From the NCBI GenBank assembly GCA_030407315.1, contig JALQPE010002478.1, positions 1-28,052 of the forward strand: a stretch of DNA of 28,052 nucleotides. The letters are read 5' to 3'. Below, piece after piece: positions 1 through 10,244 of this stretch (the stretch's first letter is position 1; the number at the start of each line of letters is the position of its first letter). The stretch comes from Asparagopsis taxiformis (taxonomy: Eukaryota; Rhodophyta; Florideophyceae; Bonnemaisoniales; Bonnemaisoniaceae). Made by a program: the position numbers and the translations under genes. The notes under the pieces are model-generated. The model was not told where the DNA came from, ran no database searches, and saw nothing but the letters and a program-made list of their open reading frames with translations.

Positions 1-202
1 ACAACAATGTTTTGATCGTTCGAAAACAATAATGACCTTGTTTCCTTTCTTGAAACGCCCCCTACAGGCGGAGGTTCAGAAAAGTTTGGTCACTTATATT
101 AAAGAGCGAGTGGAAGTATCGCCTTACTCGTCGTCTTGCCACGTTCAGAGGACTTCACATTGCCCTCTGATTTGTGCGGTCGGAAAAATCGTTGGAGTTG
201 GG

Positions 203-872
203 ATGAAAGCCTTTTCTGTGTTGCTCACGTTCATCTTGGTCGCTGTTTCACTATGGTGCTGCGGAAGTCATCAGTCGCCGCGGACCGCTTGCAAACAAAA
301 CCTTCTAACGAGTGCAAATTTAAGAATTTCCGACGTGTCCAACGCAATTTATCGTGTCCGAAGAACATTTGCTTCGCCCTGGACGGGTCTGAGGCGGTTT
401 CGCGGCAGGAATATGGGCGGATTGTATCATTGCGCAAGTAGTTGCCGCAATTATTAGAGGTGATGAGCGGTCGCAGTTTGCAGCGGTTCAGTATGGACTG
501 CGCAACATAGAGATTGCATCGCTTGGCGACGTGGATTTTTGAGATCACTGGGACGATCGCGGGCGGCTGGAGCGCAGCGGACATTTACAAGCGCTGGACT
601 GGGTTTTTGCATCAATGAATTGCGCGGGAGTTTGAGGGAATCTAGTGTGATTGTGATAGGTGATGGGCGGTCAAACTTTGGAACGGACCCGCGTTTGTTG
701 GTAGAAAGATTTTCAACGACGACATGCGACTGGTGTCTGTCGGAGTGGATTCGGGAGTCGAGCACGCTTGAGAGAGGCTTTGGGTGGTCGTGATAATGTC
801 ATATCTTTGAATGATTACAGCTCACTGCAGAGATCAGTTGTTCGCGTAGTTCGTGCTGCCTGTTCCTCCTAG
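203..872 (+). pseudogene. Secreted vWA-domain protein, frame-broken copy 1
   Basis: This looks like a small secreted von Willebrand factor A domain protein. The ATG at 203 opens a signal-peptide-like stretch (MKAFSVLLTFILVAVSLWCC). Translations in successive frames then line up in order with the second vWA copy at 2133-2863: an N-terminal strand with CFALD (about 385-400), a segment ending AAVQYGL, then FCINELRG followed by IGDGRSNFG (about 600-685), then LVSVGVDSG (about 725-750), and a tail ending RAACSS with TAG at 870-872. The frame must change at least three times. The metal-site motif is altered (DGSEAVS rather than DxSxS). A TATA-like stretch lies at 93-102. The total length, about 223 codons, matches copy 2. 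It is either a pseudogene or a gene damaged by base errors. vWA domains bind proteins outside the cell; no partner can be named. Confidence 0.6.
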
Positions 873-2132
873 CTGTGCTGGAATGCAGCGGGGAGGATGC
901 TCGCCAGCAATGTCGGAGACATTTAAAAAAAAGATTTTTATAGTGGCGAGTTGGTGGTAAACTTGAATCAATCCCACTGCGCTGTGATGACCACAAGTTT
1001 TGTTGGTGACCTGAGCATTACTGGAATCGACAGTATCGTGCTGTAGAGAGTATGAAACGGCAGAAGCAATTGTTAACTAAATTAATTTGTCGAGACGGAG
1101 TGTTGTAAATTTCTACCATACATGTTGAGCGCCTTACTACGGCACCGCGCGGTAGTAAGTTGTGCCGATGAGCCGATGAGGAAAAAAGCGAGCGCGCGTT
1201 CCCTAATGGTACGACTTGGTCTTATTGAAGAAGACGTCAGCGTGCTTTCGAGTCCCTTGTGAGATATCGAAACAAGATTTTCCCCACGCAAGAGTGGAGA
1301 TTACGATGGAGCTCAGTTGGGCAAGAAGTTGACGTCACCCACATAGAAGCTCCATCCAATATTGCGAGCGTCCACTACGAGTAGATATACGTTGCACGAT
1401 TCTACTGGACAGCAGGGCACTGTAAGTAGACACGTTGAATAATAGCACACCAAACAGCAGTGCTATCTTGATGTTACACGCTTGCTCGGCAAAATAGGCA
1501 AGGAGGCTCAGGTCCAATCACTGATGAAGCCTACGCTGACGTTGTCCATGGAGACGTCAACATTAAGGAGAGCGCCTCTTGGAGAGCTACCGAGTAACTT
1601 GCAAGTAATTCCTACCTACCCTTTCATCGTTGCTTCTTCTTGCTCGTCATACATCTACCGATCCCTGCCAAGTCTTGATCAATTCGGCAGCTGTAAGTTG
1701 CGCGTGTGTAGCACCGCCTGCATGATGAGGCCATGTTTTCCGTGCAGCAAAACAATTTTTCCAGCATATTTCCTTATCATCTCGCGTTATGTCACGACCT
1801 GTGATAAATTTGTTAACTTGTTCTGTTATCGTTTGCAATTATTCAACGCTGCACCACGCGCTTCCCCTCTCACCCAGATCGCCGGCCCCCCCAAGCCCAG
1901 CGCACCTTTGCATCGCATACCCTATGCATGCAGCCACTCTATCACATCAATGCAGCAAATTTCCAAATGCCCTGTTGGGCCCAACAAATAAGCTATCTTG
2001 CTGCGTTCGCTGTACATTCCAACTCTACTATTCCTATTTAACCACCACTTCCCCACCCGCCACACCCGGCTAACCATCATCACCATCATCAATTCCACAC
2101 ATTCAGCCTCAGTCTAACCAACAACCTGCACA
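873..2132. other. Intergenic region between the two vWA copies
   Basis: No gene is recognised here. The short open frames on both strands have no familiar motif and no signal peptide. The last ~120 bases before 2133 become pyrimidine- and CA-rich, as expected for a leader, with a TATA-like TATTTAA at about 2034-2040. This is probably the promoter and 5' leader of the second vWA gene. A short stretch at about 1525-1590 gives plausible acidic coding in one frame but is too short to call. Confidence 0.4.
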
Positions 2133-2863
2133 ATGAAAAACTTTCTTCGCAACCGTTCTTTCCTTCACTCTCTTCGCCCTTGTCGCCGCCCAAGAAGAGG
2201 ATGCTTTCCAGACACTCATTGACAGAGGCAACAGGTTCGCCACCGATCCGGAAGCGCTTCTCAGAGCTCGTGCCCTTCGCCAGGACGTTATCAACCAGGG
2301 TGGATGCAATCTCAATGTCTGTTTCGCTATCGATCTGAGCAACAGTGTGTCTGAAATTGACTTTATCTTTCAGCGAGAGTTTGTTCAGTTTATCCTAGCC
2401 ATTGCCGGTGCCAGTGGTAGTGAAGATACGGAGAACACTGCCTTTGCTGCAGCCTCCTACGGCCTAAGCATTCGCGAGATTTCGCCGCTGACCAACGATG
2501 TCGAGGCACTTCTACTGAAGATTGACGAAGCTGAATTCATTACAGCACCGACCTCTTTCCTTGCCGCTCCTATCGGATACTGTGGTCAGGAGCTTCGCGC
2601 ACGCCAAGAAGATGTCAACAAGATGGTGCTGTTTACTGATGGAAGATCCAACTTTGAGGTAACCCGGTACCCATTGCTCGCAGCCTGCGAAGGAGAGACG
2701 GCATTAACATCTGTGCGGTCGGTATTGGCTTCCAGGACAACCTCGTTCTCCGTCAAATTACTGGTGATAGAACCTTGTTTTGGAACTAGACAGCTTCTTC
2801 GAACTTTTGGACATTCTTGAGGCTTTGGTCGCACAGGTGTGCAGTCTGGAAACGTCGTCATAA
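2133..2863 (+). pseudogene. Secreted vWA-domain protein, frame-broken copy 2
   Basis: The ATG at 2133 is followed by AAAAA. One base fewer in that run would put the ATG in frame with a signal peptide (FATVLSFTLFALVAAQ, from 2146) and the vWA domain. The long open part (about 2146-2700) carries the MIDAS motif as CFAIDLSNSVSE (DxSxS), a threonine in the TAPTSF loop, and the central strand VLFTDGRSNFE. After about 2690 the frame shifts to one reading RRDGINICAVGIGF, and after about 2780 to one reading LDSFFELLDILEALV, ending at TAA 2861-2863. The product would be about 243 residues: a signal peptide plus a single vWA domain. Domain order and length match copy 1, so these are tandem paralogues. 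Three single-base shifts make it a pseudogene or an assembly-damaged gene. The MIDAS residues visible suggest a metal-dependent adhesion-type domain. Confidence 0.7.
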
Positions 2864-3219
2864 ATTGGTGGAGCACGAGTGACCGATAATTTGTGTGGTG
2901 ATGCATGAGTCGGTCGCATTGCATGGGCAGCTGCTAACCGTGTGGCAAGCGTTGTACACACAATTTTTTTTCATGCAGCGAACGCCTTTGCTAGGTAGAT
3001 TGTTGTTCTTAATCACCTATAGTATTGAGGAACAATAGTGGTTTGATGAGTATCCTCAGAAGCTATCTTTACTAATCTCCTCGCGGAAGAAATGATGCAA
3101 GGAATACTGAAGTAAAACTCTAACACTTTTGGCAAATTGCGTCACGCGTTTACAGTAGTAGTGCAGCACTGTACAGTATAATGATCATACAGACAACTTT
3201 ATACAGATAACATACGGTA
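2864..3219. other. Intergenic, convergent gene ends
   Basis: This 356-bp spacer lies between the end of the second vWA gene (+) and the end of the sulfotransferase gene (-). It is AT-rich with no recognisable coding sequence or RNA gene, and would hold the two 3' ends. Confidence 0.4.
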
Positions 3220-4277
3220 TTAGCGTACTTGATATGGGAACTGGTATCCGAACATCGAGATGTCCTCCAAATAGTAATCGCGAACGTAGCGCTCGCACTC
3301 GCGACACTGCTCATAAAAGCTGCTGTATCGGTCGCTCGATTGTCGATTGAGATCGATAGCGGCTTGAGAAAACTTTGGCAGAGGCGCTACATTGGCCGAT
3401 CGACGTTTATTAATTTCAGCCACGACTTGGTCCATCATGAGCGTGATGTTGGCGGTATCCACGATATAATCCACGGCACAGTTCATACCCGACGCGTCAC
3501 AAAGCTCGGGCATCAACGGGTCCCAATGGGTGTACGGCAATCTGCGGTCCTCATGACGGGTGGTTCCACCGCACGTTCCACGAAAGTCGCCCGGGTTACG
3601 CGCAAATTGTTCAAAGGTACCGAAGCGTTCCAACTCGCAATACGTGTAGGAGCTGACGGCACGTTGGTACGGATTTCGTACGGCTGCAAAAATAAAGTAC
3701 TGCTCCAGCGTCTTCCACGGAATGGACGACAGCGGCGCGGAAACTTGGCGCTTTTGGATTCGTACAATGACTCGATGGTTGGCGAAATAATATCAGGCGA
3801 GCAATTGGCACGAATGGGAATCTTGCTCACCTTGCGCCACCAATGGTGCACGGCGGTGTCGCCGGGACGTATCGGGCAGAGTGTCGGTCGGAGAAAGCCG
3901 TTGAGTAGTGTAGAACCGGCGGTTTTGCGCGTCTTGATAAGATAAATTTATACTCGTGCGATACGGCCACCTGTGTGGCGATGGGGAGCATGCCCAGTCG
4001 GAGACGTTTTTCTTACAAAGCCGAGCAGTGGGCGGCACGGGCGCGAGTGCGAGTGCATGAAGCATCGGTTGGTGATGTTGTCCGGCACGGAGAGCGGGAG
4101 ATGGTGTGGAATAGATTGAGATTGGACGGCGATGTGTGGAGCGCTTTGAAGCGTGCTAGGGACGGATGGGAAGAATGGGGCGGCAAGGGCGAATATGATC
4201 ACGAATAGTGTGACGAGGAGAAGGGATAGTGCGAGGTTTCTGGCTCGGCTTGTTCTGTGATGAGTGGACGACTTCAT
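3220..4277 (-). pseudogene. Carbohydrate sulfotransferase (Sulfotransfer_2-like), frame-broken
   Basis: Such enzymes transfer sulfate from PAPS to sugars of glycans in the Golgi. The ATG at 4277 starts a short basic tail followed by one membrane segment (LALSLLLVTLFVIIFALAA), a type II Golgi anchor. Next comes VAVSHEYKFI, then KTRKTAGSTLL, the 5'-phosphosulfate (P-loop-like) motif of PAPS binding. FAAVRNPYQRAVSSY is the 3'-phosphate motif with its conserved Arg and Ser. The C-terminal 137 residues are open and include a typical late segment (LPKFS...YYLEDISMFGY), ending at TAA 3220-3222. The frame changes at about 4010 (extra A in AAAAA), 3937, and 3785-3795. Total length of about 352 codons is normal for the family. 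Red algae use such enzymes on sulfated galactans, but the acceptor cannot be read from sequence. It is a pseudogene or an indel-damaged gene. Confidence 0.72.
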
Positions 4278-4693
4278 GGTGGACGAGAGCGCGTCGAAGG
4301 GATGGCGGAATGGTCGGACGCTGGTACCAAGGTATATATAAAGTGTATTGTCGACATGACTTGATCGTGGCGGCGAAAAGTGAAGTGTTGCAGCGGCAGC
4401 GGCGGTGGTCAAGTGCGCGATGTAAAGTCGAGTGATGGATGATCGACGGATAGTCTGTTGTGGTTGGCTCCCGTTTGACTTGTTCGTCAATCACGTAAGA
4501 TGTGATCACATGTCATCTCAACACGATTTCAATGACAGCGCTATCCACGTGTATACGTACAAACTTTACTGAATTCCAATTGATTTCATCCCAAATTGTA
4601 TTTTTCACTCCGCTAATCCCACTCCGTCTCTTCCCTTCCCTGCGCTTCGCTTCGTCACCCACCGCTCCAACTCTCCCCTGCTCGTGCCACCGT
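4278..4693. promoter_or_regulatory. Divergent intergenic region (sulfotransferase / RINT1)
   Basis: This 416-bp spacer separates two diverging genes and must contain both promoters. The sulfotransferase side has a clear TATA box. The RINT1 side becomes C/T-rich over the last ~80 bases (about 4610-4690) with no TATA box. No coding sequence was recognised. Confidence 0.4.
4332..4342 (-). promoter_or_regulatory. TATA box of the sulfotransferase gene
   Basis: On the minus strand the sequence reads TTTATATATACC, a strong TATA box about 60 bases upstream of the ATG at 4277. Transcription would start roughly 30 bases downstream, giving a short leader. The assignment rests on the match and the spacing. 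Confidence 0.5.
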
Positions 4694-7184
4694 CATGCAC
4701 CACGACTTGGATCTTGCAGCCGCCGTGCTCGCAGCTGGTAGCGCTACCGCCTTTCTATCTCAGCATGTCCGCGATACCGTATGTACAACTCGTCCGTTTC
4801 TCCATACTATCCCCCGCTTCGCAATCTAACCGCTCCGTTCCGCCCAGTCATCCCTTCGTAACATCCGAGCACTCTCCGACCAGTGCGACTTTCAACGACA
4901 GCGAGCGATCGCCCTGTCCGCAGATCTCGACCCCAAGCGTCCCTCCAAACCGCCGCACGCACCGCCCTTTCCCATTCCCACCATCGTCTCCAAGAGATCA
5001 AGCAGCGCTCCCAAACCACCATCGCCGATTATAATGCCACAACTGAAAAGCTCAACACTCTTCTGCAAACTTTCAACAACTCAACCTAGCTTCCAAACAA
5101 TACGCAGCCGTCACAACATGTCGCACTATTGCCGATGCCTACATCAAAGCCCTTCGTCCTCTCATGCTCCAAAAGAGGCACGGCTCAACAGCCGATATTG
5201 AAACTGTTGCCGCTAATATCGATGCCCTCATCCATCATGTAGACGCTGTCCGACGAAAGGGTTCCAAATGCTTATTTGCCGACCATCCGCAAACCAATCA
5301 ACGCATCATCACATCCATAGAGAACCGCGCAGTGGACGCAGTCATCAAAGCGCGTGCTGCCTTTGTCAATGTACTCGATAATCATTTTCGCCAATTCGGC
5401 TGGCCCATGAACGTCCCACATCCAGACAAGCACATGCCCGTAATTCACGCCGTCAATTTCTACGTCAAGCAACTTGCCCATCTTCAGAAGGTCGCAAGTG
5501 ACGGTGATTATGTTCCGCAAAGGACCAAATGGCACAGCGCTCTCTCAGATTCCTGGGCTATTGCCGCGATTTTACGCGCACCACTCGCACGCTTCAAATA
5601 CCATTTCCTGGAGACCTTTCGAATGGATGATTCTGAGCCACACTCTCACAACACTTCTAGTACTTCTCGCTTCGATAGACCCGAATGGGCTGCCGAGTTT
5701 GCACTCAATCGCATCCAGGAAGCCACTCCGTTTCTCTCCAATGTTGCCATAGATGGTCCCTCGACAGCTGATGTGAAATTTGCTGAAGGTTTCTGTAGGG
5801 TGTTTGCCGATAAAATTGCCTACGATTGTGAACTTGCACTGAGGACGTCGACCAATGACGCAGATGCAGATGTTCTCATTGCCCATGCCTCGGAGACTGC
5901 TAAAACAATTCGATTCCAAATTGCGATCAGGCGTTATTCAAGTGAACAACCCTTCAATATCCGATTCATCTTCACAACCCACCTTTCTTTCGTCTCTTCA
6001 CTTGCTCAGCTTGAATGAATGGTTTTTAACGACGTGGGCAAGCTCGGAATTGCGGCTAGCCGAGGCTCAAGTCAACAAGCTCTTATCAACAGTTTTTTCA
6101 GCCGAAGATGATGCCCTGGCTGTGACGTCCCTCTCGAGGAATGATCTCGAACTGCTGTGTCAAGAAACGGTCAATAACATTGGCGCCGCAAGTCACAAGT
6201 GCCGTTCATTGGAATCCCATGAAAGAGTTTCAACATTTTTGAAGCTCACTGAATTGCCATTGCTCAGAATGGTTCGCTCATTGTTGAAGGATGAAGTTCA
6301 GATAGATGATGTCACCGCTCCGACACCAGCTCAGATTGAGAAGGCAGCCAGGTCTAGTTTCTGTGCAGAACTAGTCGCAGACGCACTTGAAGATCGTTCA
6401 TGTGATCCCTTCTACGTTCACCTAGAGAAAACCACAGGTAGTGGATTTTATCAAGAAGAAATGGATCGTTTACGCGCGTTTCATTCGACCACCAGTCAAA
6501 TTCTCGCCGAGGCGATATCCCGAATTTTCGCCGATGACGTTCGAAGCAACTATATGGACCAAGTCCATTTTGGCGAAATCACCGCCCCAGATGCTGCCGT
6601 TGTTCTAACACATGATCTATCTGAGCCGTTGGTTGGCTCCTTAACCACATTAGAGGGTTCTCTAGCCGCTGTTGCCAGAGCCATACCCTCTAGGAAAACA
6701 GCAGCAGCAATTTGGAGGCCGGTTGCCGACACGCTCGATCGTTTCTTTTTCGACGAAATCATCCTCCAAAGTTTTGCGGGAGGGAGCAGAAATGCAATGG
6801 CAGCTGCCTCCGCCTCTAACAATTATTTAAAGCCAGCGAGCGCAGCTCGAATGGCCAGACAGCTCGCTCATGATGCAGAGACATTGTTTCAACGTTCAGT
6901 GCGGTTACTGCGAAACCAAAACAATTTGTTCCGCTCTGTTCCGATTGCACAACTATCTTACGAATTGGTTCCTCAAAGGTCTTACTGCGCGTGGATCCTA
7001 CGAAGGAGAAGCATACGGAATTTATTGATGCCATCAAGGCGATTTCAGAACTAACGATGAAAATGTGGTTGAGACGGCAAGAGCTGTGATGAATTCCAAG
7101 CTTGGTATTGAAGCACTCTCGCCCCGGGAAGCGCTTGAGCTGTTGGCCATTTGTGGTTTGAAATTTGCTATTCCCTTCATGTAG
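4694..7184 (+). pseudogene. RINT1: RINT1/Tip20 (MAG2) family vesicle-tethering protein, frame-broken
   Basis: RINT1/Tip20/MAG2 is a subunit of the NRZ/Dsl1 complex that tethers Golgi-derived vesicles to the ER. The ATG at 4694 begins MHHDLDLAAAVLAAG. A 69-nt intron (4779-4847) joins to a coiled-coil-like N-terminus (SSLRNIRALSDQ onward). The middle is open from 5101 to about 5910 and the C-terminal half from about 5911 to 6940. The C-terminal half holds family-like segments: a W-x-x-V-A-x-x-L-D-x-F-F-F segment (about 6715-6760), an AHDAETLF helix, and the tail GIEALSPREALELLAICGL, ending at TAG 7182-7184. Frame breaks fall near 4931-4934 (CCCC), 5081, 5911, 6940 and 7054. Summed length is about 807 codons, right for the family. 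Because every domain survives in order, indel errors are as likely as true decay. The family call is from pattern, not alignment. Confidence 0.65.
4779..4847 (+). other. Spliceosomal intron, 69 nt, in the RINT1-like gene
   Basis: The 5' splice site is GTATGT, the 3' splice site is CCCAG, and a CTAAC branch-point-like motif lies at 4826-4830, 17 bases before the acceptor. Removing it joins RDT (codon end 4778) to SSLRNIRAL in phase 0 and removes an in-frame stop (TAA at 4828-4830). It is the only convincing intron in the window. Confidence 0.75.
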
Positions 7185-7281
7185 CTAGATTCAAGGAAAG
7201 CAGCGCATGGGATGTTAAATATACTTATACACATAGCTAGGTAGTCTTGTGTTTATATGAATGTCAAGTGCCAGCACCATA

Positions 7282-8722
7282 TCATGGTCTTATTGAAGAC
7301 AGGGGGGCATGTGACTGTAACGCAAACAAGGCTTGTTCTTTCTCCATTTCGGCGAGGGCTAGAGATACTTTGGCAATCTTAAGTTCATGCACAACTTCAA
7401 GGTACTGTGGCTCTCGCCTGAGCGCAGTTTCGAGATCTTCAACCTTCTTCTTCAGAATTTTCTCGCGAGCACTGAACTCCCTGGGACGACCCGACTTTTC
7501 ACTTTCCAATTCTTCCAGCTCTTCGAGCAGATCATCGTTCAGAGCTTCTAATTCCTCAACGCGCCGCATCATCTCTTGCAACTTTTTTGTCGTTGAACTA
7601 TCCCTTACTTTCGTTGAGCCACCGCCACCTGCTTGCAGCTGATTTCTGCCTCCTCCAGCGCTGCTTCACATGCGTCAAGATCAGTACGAAGAGCTTCGAG
7701 CTCCTCCATGGCTGCATTCTTGGATGCCCTCAGTTTGGCATTCTCCTTCTTCAATGATTCTATGCACGCCTTGAGCTCTGCATTCTGCGAATCACTTGAT
7801 GACGAGTTTTTGCTTCCTCTTGAGAAAAGACTGGGTGATTTTTGAGCCTCCTTCGCCTTCTTAACTGTCTTCTTGCTCCTCAATTTATCTTTGAGGGATA
7901 TACTGTGTCCCAACATAATTTCATCTTTGGTTTTCTTCACGCTTTTCTTCGTGAAGAACGCATCGGTGGACATTGCGGATTTGAACGGCACAGAATCTTC
8001 ATGTGAGCCTCTGATTTCATAGAAAGCTTGCGTGTTATAGGCGGGATGTCGGAAGGTTTCGGCGAAGCACTTACATTTGAGAGAGGACTTGACGTTGTCA
8101 AAAGCTCAACATCTCCCATTTCATTATCCTCATCGCCAAACACGGAATCATTTTCTATGCTGTTGCCATCAGTCATTTCCGAACGTCCGTCGCCATCATT
8201 TGTACTGCCCTTCTTTTTCTTACCCAAGTGGAGAAGTGTTGCATCAAGCTTGGCGACTATTATAGAGCCATTGGAAAGCTTCAAATCGAACAGTTTTGAT
8301 GTCGTCGGCCCTTTGATGTGATCAGCAAGATTAAAGACTATTTTTCCGATCGACTTGGCGTCTGCCGAGCCTTTTTTCAACAGCAGCTTTATTCTTTTCT
8401 CATCGAATTGAAGTTCTTCTGCAGGTACTATTGGAGTACCCTTGTTTGTCGAAGATCTTCGAAACATCGTCAAATCCATTGTAAGAGCATGACGAACATT
8501 AGCCCTCCCATTCTGTACCTTAATAACAGGTGTGGCTTGTTCTTTTCCTTTTCTTTCCCACACTACACAGGCCTCTGTTGCGTTTTTCACATTGTCAACG
8601 TAGGAAAGAAAGAGGTCCACCTTGAATGTATAAGGAGTACTTCCAATGTGCGACATAGACCCTTTGGTGATATGCAACCTGGAGCCAGAACGTTTTGCCA
8701 AATCTCGCACTCGATCAGCCAT
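7282..8722 (-). pseudogene. NT-C2 domain plus coiled-coil protein, frame-broken
   Basis: The ATG at 8722 begins a protein whose first ~175 residues resemble an N-terminal C2 (NT-C2, EEIG1/EHBP1 type) domain. It has a KVDLFLSYVDNV strand, a WERKGKEQATPVIKVQNG strand pair, EELQFDEKRIKLLL, and IGKIVFNLADHI (the family's G-x-x-x-x-NLA pattern). NT-C2 domains sit at membranes in trafficking and cytoskeletal adaptors. An acidic and Ser-rich linker follows (about residues 175-240), then a Lys-rich segment, then a long coiled coil (KACIESLKKENAKLRA... and RRVEELEALNDDLLEELEEL). The frame changes near 8000 and again near 7620-7640; the last part runs open to TGA at 7282-7284. Total is about 480 codons. 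It converges on the RINT1-like gene, 97 bp apart. Pseudogene or indel-damaged gene. Confidence 0.6.
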
Positions 8723-10244
8723 TTTGGCACTGAACGTCGTATGGAACGTTTAGTGTTTGGAATGTTCGCGTGTTTGAAGTGTGAAACTATTCTTTCAGAA
8801 CAAGCTTGGAACAATTGTCTGAAGTATAGTAGGCGGGCAGGCGGAGTGAATATGACGTGATAATGTGCTTCATCGTGAATAAAGATAGGTGAGTACAACT
8901 GGGAAAATGATGAAAGCTCAGTCATGGCGGAAGGTCGAGCTACCAATTGACCTATGCGGTGAATCCATGAAATAGAAAGAAGTGAAAATGGACGAGGATT
9001 TTATGGGAGAGTGAAAGATTATCGGGTGAAGTGCGTTGAAGGTGTGATGGATATTTGGGCGCAGAACAAGAGTCACCGCTCGATTGAGTACCACGCAATT
9101 TTGTATCATGGAAGGTGCGTGCTGAAGAATTGTTGATTGGTGGATATTGTGCGCCAATGCACAGCGTTGAGGTATCCAGAAGCATTTGATTTGTAAGACG
9201 CTGCCAAGTACACATGGAAGGCAATTTCTCGTTAGGTTGACGGCAAAGTTTGGCATACTGTTCATTACAAAGGAAACTGCAATGCGCAAGGCATGCACAT
9301 GGAGCTATAATGGTCATCGATGGATGCAGAAACGTTGGTATATCGGGGCCGGAAAGGGTGAATATAGTTTACAGTTACAGATTATCGTCAATGGATGGAA
9401 GGTGGTCATGACTGGGCGTGGTGGAAATGGGTGTAAACAAGGAGAGACTGCGGCATGTTTCTTCGAAGGTGTTTCCGATTGCACGGCACCTGCGGCGGGC
9501 GGGTTTGCAGAAGAGGATGGTGGCACGGCTACAAAGCAAGGACCAATTCGAGGGCTGGGAATGATCGGACACGAGACGAATTCATTGGAATAATTTGTCG
9601 AAAGTGGCGGTGAAAGTTTGGCCGAGTGGCGCGAGAAGGGGACGAATTAAAAGAGGGTGCGATCTATGGTGAGGTGAATCAGCTTGGCGGTTGGTAAATG
9701 TGCTGCAAGTCCAGCAGCGCAGGGTTTGGGCGTGACACGTGCCGAGCTGCATCCAACAACGGACAAGTGGATATGACGTTGCGACCAAAGGAGCAGCTGT
9801 GTGGGTTGCAAGTGGTGTCAGCGCGCGCCGAATATGGAGCAATTAATGAAGATTCGGCCCGTGGAAGCAGGCAAAGATTGCGACGCGCACATTGCAATCG
9901 GACGTGAACCAAGACGGAGCGGCGGCGTCTGGTTTGTCGCGTTGAGGCTCGGTTAGAGAAGAATACTTGGCAACGTTCACGAGAGTTTGCTCGTCTAAAC
10001 AGTTCGTTTTCGCCCAATTGGCCCGCAGCCACACATTACTCCGTTACTGTACTATCGTTGCAAGCGCCCAACACTCGTCGTCCACTTGTCCATTCCCGTT
10101 ATGTAAGCGTCCCATTGGCATCAGTTTTCACATTCATTCGTGCTGCTTCCATTGCTAACACTTTTACGCACATAACAAACCAACGCAAAGCCTTGAACAA
10201 GCTATCGTTTTTTCTGCACCAATTGTCGCTCAACGCAATCAACA
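8723..10244. other. Long intergenic region, no recognised gene
   Basis: Open frames of up to 135 codons occur on both strands (for example 9186-9593 + and 9679-10032 -), but none shows a family motif, signal peptide or membrane pattern, and they overlap each other. The left part is the promoter side of the NT-C2 gene (-). The right ~250 bases turn C/A-rich and form the leader of the GDP-mannose pyrophosphorylase gene. No tRNA or other RNA gene was recognised. Confidence 0.4.

Noticed and set aside
1482..1991. 169-codon plus-strand frame between the vWA copies
   Set aside because: No recognisable domain, and its second half runs into the pyrimidine-rich stretch that looks like a promoter/leader.
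7590..7630. Possible 35-40 nt intron (GTAAGG ... GCAAG, minus strand) explaining the second frame change in the NT-C2 gene
   Set aside because: Too short for normal splicing and does not restore the frame; a one-base shift is simpler.
8318..8860. 180-codon plus-strand frame
   Set aside because: Lies antisense to the NT-C2 coding region and shows no recognisable domain.
9186..9593. 135-codon plus-strand frame in the long intergenic region
   Set aside because: No motif or signal peptide, and comparable open frames overlap it on the other strand; not supportable as a gene.
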